A stretch of 8,438 nucleotides of DNA from positions 1-8,438 of the forward strand of contig JANYFI010000403.1 of assembly GCA_025362765.1 (NCBI GenBank). The letters are read 5' to 3'. Positions 6,128-8,438 of this stretch are shown here, in pieces. The notes under the pieces were generated by a model. It was not told where the DNA came from, did not search any database, and saw only the letters and a program-made list of their open reading frames with translations. The stretch's first letter is position 1. Each line of letters opens with the position of its first letter. The translations under genes and the position numbers were made by a program. Source of the stretch: Ferruginibacter sp. (GTDB lineage Bacteria > Bacteroidota > Bacteroidia > Chitinophagales > Chitinophagaceae).

Positions 6128-7054
6128 CTAGTTAATCCCTCTTGCTTGGTTTGCTAAATTAATGTTTTCAACGTTTGGTCTTAATGTGTGGTTTGTCGGC
6201 AATTGTATCTTGTCAAACGCAAGTGCTTGGAATTTCCTAAAGCCTGAATCTAAACCGACTTTTTCCAGATATTCCATTTTAGTTGTGTTGATTAATATAT
6301 TAAAATCTGTGTCGAAATATATTAGCGAACGATCATAAGCTGTGTGATGTAAAGCACAAAGGCTAATTCCATTTCCAATTTCATCTGTGCCTTTTTCATG
6401 TGAATGTGGAACTATGTGTGCTGCTTCAATTAATTCTAATCCGATGCTGCACATTGCACATTTATTATTATACGCTTCATAAACAATTGACTTAAATCGT
6501 GGGTCTCGTTTATATCGAGTGTGGGTAATTGTCAAATGACCTTCGGGAAAGTCTGCAAAGCCGTCTGAATTGTTTGCGTTTAATGAGTCTGATTCATTTA
6601 CTAATGCAAGTAATTCTGCATCGTCTAGTAAATGAATATTTGTCAAGTTTTCAAGATACAAACCTAAATAGTCAGGTAGAAAGCTTATTACAGATTGACC
6701 ATTTGTGTCTCTATAAGTTGCAATCTTACTTATTGCAGCTTGTCGCTGAACTGAAAATCTTGAATATAATGAGATAGTTTGTTTTTGGTTAAATCGGTCT
6801 CTCATTAAGTAAGGATTCCAAGCCGTAAAAACTTTTTCATCTGCAAAATAACCAAGAACAATTACTTCAGTTTTTGAATTTAATGCGTCATTGAAGTTGC
6901 CTGTTTTTGCAATTTGAATTCTGCATTCATCTTGGTTTCCTCTACCATCTCCCGATTCGTGAACATTTTTAATGAGTACATAAAAAGTTTTCTTGTTTAT
7001 TGAAAACCGATAGGGATTATTTCCGTCAATAAAAACAACGTTGTCAGAATACAA
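6128..7054 (-). CDS. HNH endonuclease, probable restriction enzyme
   Basis: This 308-residue protein has a C-terminal HNH (beta-beta-alpha metal) nuclease domain at about 183-245. It shows C199-x2-C202, EAAHIVPHS with the likely catalytic H213, N228 in GNGISLC, and C233-x2-H236/H237. The Cys/His set would hold a structural zinc and H213 would activate water for DNA cleavage. The N-terminal domain (about 1-150) contains DECRIQ (42-47) and FTAWNPY (76-82), a pattern I associate with HNH restriction enzymes, where it may recognise DNA. The start is uncertain: the drawn start is TTG at 7054-7052. The frame stays open upstream to a TAA at 7108-7106 without any ATG, and those extra codons (KQYLLIDSLR) look protein-like. 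The true start is therefore a non-ATG codon, or the 5' end was lost where the structured element begins. It lies 144 bp beyond the small zinc-type protein gene and may have its own promoter. Confidence 0.85.
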   Translation of the reverse strand: MYSDNVVFIDGNNPYRFSINKKTFYVLIKNVHESGDGRGNQDECRIQIAKTGNFNDALNSKTEVIVLGYFADEKVFTAWNPYLMRDRFNQKQTISLYSRFSVQRQAAISKIATYRDTNGQSVISFLPDYLGLYLENLTNIHLLDDAELLALVNESDSLNANNSDGFADFPEGHLTITHTRYKRDPRFKSIVYEAYNNKCAMCSIGLELIEAAHIVPHSHEKGTDEIGNGISLCALHHTAYDRSLIYFDTDFNILINTTKMEYLEKVGLDSGFRKFQALAFDKIQLPTNHTLRPNVENINLANQARGIN

Positions 7055-7100
7055 TCGTAAACTATCAATTAATAGATACTGCTTATTGTGTTTGAGGAAT

Positions 7101-7187
7101 TTGCGTTAGGGGTTGAAGTGGAAATCCTTTTGTGAGGAACGAACAAAAGATTGGAACGGAAAGCCCGACCCGAAGGGGAACGCCCAA
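7101..7187. other. Compact structured intergenic element (candidate repeat or RNA)
   Basis: This element lies between the CxxC protein gene and the HNH gene. The ends pair as GCGTT (7103-7107) with AACGC (7179-7183). Inside, GGG-TT (7109-7111, 7113-7114) can pair with AA and CCC (7161-7162, 7164-7166). A perfect 7-bp hairpin CTTTTGT (7127-7133) / ACAAAAG (7143-7149) carries a 9-base loop, GAGGAACGA. A mini-hairpin CCC-GAA-GGG (7169-7177) follows. Two purine-rich strands, TTGAAGTGGAA (7113-7123) and TGGAACGGAAA (7152-7162), face each other across the stem, as in internal-loop RNA motifs. Sequences of the form 'GGAAAGCCCGACCCG...AACGCCC' seem to recur between genes in many Bacteroidota, from memory. 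Which strand is functional is unclear. It could be an RNA, a palindromic repeat unit or a recombination scar. Confidence 0.55.
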
Positions 7188-7198
7188 ATCATTCGAAT

Positions 7199-7441
7199 TT
7201 AGTTTAAAGAAAAATCAATCTTGATATTGATGCCATTTTCAAGTCTGTAAGAAATTATGTTGTGATTTTCAAAAGCAAATTTTGCAGCAGCAAAGTCATT
7301 AATAAAAACATTGCATTCATCACATTTTTCAATAACCAAAATACCATCGGCAATTTTATCTGAACAAAAAATAGCAGTTTCAATCCAGCCTTTGGCATCA
7401 CAAATTTGGCAAGTACAGTTTATGTTTTCCATTTGGTACAT
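7199..7441 (-). CDS. Small protein with two CxxC pairs (zinc-ribbon-like)
   Basis: This 80-residue protein is not one I recognise. It carries C11-x2-C14 and C40-x2-C43, with further cysteines at 9 and 26. The pairs are 25 residues apart, a spacing that could form a small zinc ribbon. The C-terminal half is beta/alpha-like with a short acidic-aromatic helix (DFAAAKFAFE). There is no signal peptide or membrane span, so it is probably cytoplasmic. ATG at 7441-7439 starts 2 bp after the stop of the nuclease gene, so it is almost certainly co-translated with the restriction module. A second Met at residue 4 is possible but leaves less coupling. Position suggests a regulator, DNA-binding accessory or nuclease partner; there is no helix-turn-helix, so it is not an ordinary controller protein. 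Base composition matches its AT-rich neighbours. Confidence 0.72.
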   Translation of the reverse strand: MYQMENINCTCQICDAKGWIETAIFCSDKIADGILVIEKCDECNVFINDFAAAKFAFENHNIISYRLENGINIKIDFSLN

Positions 7442-7443
7442 CT

Positions 7444-7953
7444 TTAATAGCCAATTAAAACAATTCCTTTTAATGGAAGTTGCAATCGTCCATTAATGTA
7501 AAGTGTTTCTAAAAATGCAAAAATGCTTTCAAAATCATCTGTTCCAGCGTAAGTGTTTCTAACAGCCAAAATCAAATATTCAACAGAAGGCATCATACAA
7601 GCCTGAAAAACATCTTTTAAAAATTGATTATTTCTGTATGCTCTTCCTGCTTCAACTTCCAATACTATTTTTAAATCTTCACTAATTCCATCTGCATCAA
7701 AAAATTTATCAATTCTGCTGTTTAATCCAAAAAGGACTGGAACTCTAATTTTATCGTCTTTAGTTTTGCTACGTTCAACTTTAAATTTTATTAATTCCAA
7801 ATCTTTCCTAACAACTTCTAAAACTTGATTGCTGCTGTAATTAAATTGGTGTGAATCAATTAGGTGATGATTATTTTCAAAACATAAAATTGCTTCTCTA
7901 ATTTGTTGAGTAATTCCAAAGGAACGAGGGAATAATTGGTAACGTAATTTCAT
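7444..7953 (-). CDS. PD-(D/E)XK-like restriction endonuclease
   Basis: This 169-residue protein is probably the nuclease partner of the adjacent methyltransferase. It begins MKLRYQLFPRSFGITQQI. An alpha-helical N-terminal part (about 1-60) precedes the core PVLFGLNSRIDKFFDADGI (72-90) and LKIVLEVEAGRAYRNNQFLK (94-113). D88, E99 and E101 make a D...ExE arrangement compatible with a PD-(D/E)XK active site in which the usual Lys is replaced. The GRA-NN segment is strongly conserved in a family of small restriction-type proteins I recall (ending LPLKGIVLIGY here), but I cannot name it. The length is short for a typeII enzyme with its own recognition domain. The gene starts 2 bp after the methyltransferase stop and ends 2 bp before the next ATG, so all three are co-transcribed. 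Nuclease activity is inferred from motif and context, not shown. Confidence 0.7.
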   Translation of the reverse strand: MKLRYQLFPRSFGITQQIREAILCFENNHHLIDSHQFNYSSNQVLEVVRKDLELIKFKVERSKTKDDKIRVPVLFGLNSRIDKFFDADGISEDLKIVLEVEAGRAYRNNQFLKDVFQACMMPSVEYLILAVRNTYAGTDDFESIFAFLETLYINGRLQLPLKGIVLIGY

Positions 7954-7955
7954 AA

Positions 7956-8438
7956 TTATGCAGCAAGTTTAAAATTGTTCGCTGGAACAGCATTGCCTAT
8001 TTGTTTTTGTACTGAACGTCTAGTTCCTACAAAATGGTAATCCTCTGGGAATGTTTGAATGGCTGCACTTTCAGGAACTCTTAATCTTCTATTATTCCAA
8101 TGAAAAGGACCGACCCAAGGACCAGGTTGGGCAGCAATTGTCCAAGATGGTTTATTTGGATGTAGTTTTAAAAGGAAATTCCAAAATCTTTTATTGGCTA
8201 AAAATTTTGGATTTGGATGTCCGCTTCTTTCAGACAATGCAAAATAATTTTGTCCTGGCGGAATTTGTTTTAACTCTTCATCATAAGTTTTACCAGTAGT
8301 TAATTCTTCGGGTTCAAAATATTTATCATTATCAAATTTCCCAATCCAGTCAATTACATTTTCATAAGGCAAAAGAGAACTGTTCATCATTATTTCAATT
8401 TCTTCACCGTGAGTTTTTAACGGATTGCCAATGATGCT
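7956..8438 (-). CDS. DNA (cytosine-5-)-methyltransferase, C-terminal part (5' end off window)
   Basis: The reading frame is open to the right edge, so only the last 160 residues are present. The frame continues beyond the Met-Met at 8390-8385, so that is not the real start. Near the end are motif IX, RRLRVPESAAIQTFPEDY (117-134 of the visible part), and motif X, QKQIGNAVP (144-152), both diagnostic for cytosine-5 methyltransferases. Between about 50 and 115 lies a segment with RSGHPNPKF and PSWTIAAQPGPWVGPFHW, likely part of the target-recognition region. The catalytic PCQ motif and the SAM-binding motifs lie outside the window. The protein stops only eight residues after motif X, slightly short but not obviously broken. 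It methylates host DNA to protect it from the partner nuclease. The stop is 2 bp from the nuclease start, which indicates one operon. Recognition sequence cannot be inferred. Confidence 0.93.
   Translation of the reverse strand, partial: SIIGNPLKTHGEEIEIMMNSSLLPYENVIDWIGKFDNDKYFEPEELTTGKTYDEELKQIPPGQNYFALSERSGHPNPKFLANKRFWNFLLKLHPNKPSWTIAAQPGPWVGPFHWNNRRLRVPESAAIQTFPEDYHFVGTRRSVQKQIGNAVPANNFKLAA

Noticed and set aside
5891..6157. Plus-strand 88-codon frame with a signal-peptide-like Cys-rich start
   Set aside because: It uses a TTG start, overlaps the 3' end of the HNH gene on the opposite strand and spans the direct repeat. The sequence after residue 30 has no protein-like pattern.
7101..7187. 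Integron attC recombination site, suggested by the GCGTTAGG end and the folded shape
   Set aside because: attC sites run from an inverse core (RYYYAAC) to a core (GTTRRRY). Here the order is reversed, with GTT first and AAC last, and GTTAGGG does not fit the core exactly. No integrase gene is in the window.
7956..8390. A complete 144-residue gene starting at the Met-Met at 8390
   Set aside because: The frame continues without a stop to the window edge, and motifs IX and X show it is the C-terminal part of a much longer methyltransferase.

Overview
The window looks like a chromosomal segment of a Bacteroidota bacterium, probably near Chitinophagaceae. The pointers are a LytS-type histidine kinase paired with a LytTR regulator, a DUF4288 protein, a TAnnTTTG-like -7 promoter element, little use of Shine-Dalgarno sequences, and AT-rich intergenic repeats of the TTATGAGTTATGAGTT kind. 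No rRNA, tRNA, CRISPR array or transposase gene was seen. Family assignments come from reading the translations; no database search was possible.

Left part (1-981): an AT-rich membrane-protein gene (DUF998-like) on the minus strand runs off the left edge. It is followed by a gap with a more GC-rich block that carries a hairpin and a 41-codon ORF and looks like a recurring intergenic element.

Signalling operon (982-4056, all minus strand, transcribed right to left): LiaF-like membrane protein, then a 27-bp imperfect inverted repeat, then DUF4288 protein, LytS-type sensor kinase and LytTR response regulator. The last three genes overlap each other. The likely logic is envelope-stress sensing, with the LiaF-like protein modulating the kinase and the regulator acting on DNA. 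The stimulus is unknown.

Middle (4057-6127): a repeat-bearing gap, a plus-strand AI-2E/PerM-family membrane transporter, and a second gap with a 12-bp direct repeat.

Right part (6128-8438, minus strand): a visibly AT-richer restriction-modification module. It holds the C-terminal part of a DNA cytosine-5 methyltransferase (running off the right edge), a small PD-(D/E)XK-like nuclease, a small CxxC/CxxC protein and an HNH endonuclease. The first three are spaced by 2 bp. The HNH gene is set apart by a compact structured element at 7101-7187. The combination of one methyltransferase, two unrelated nucleases, a possible zinc protein and the folded element is the most interesting part of the window.
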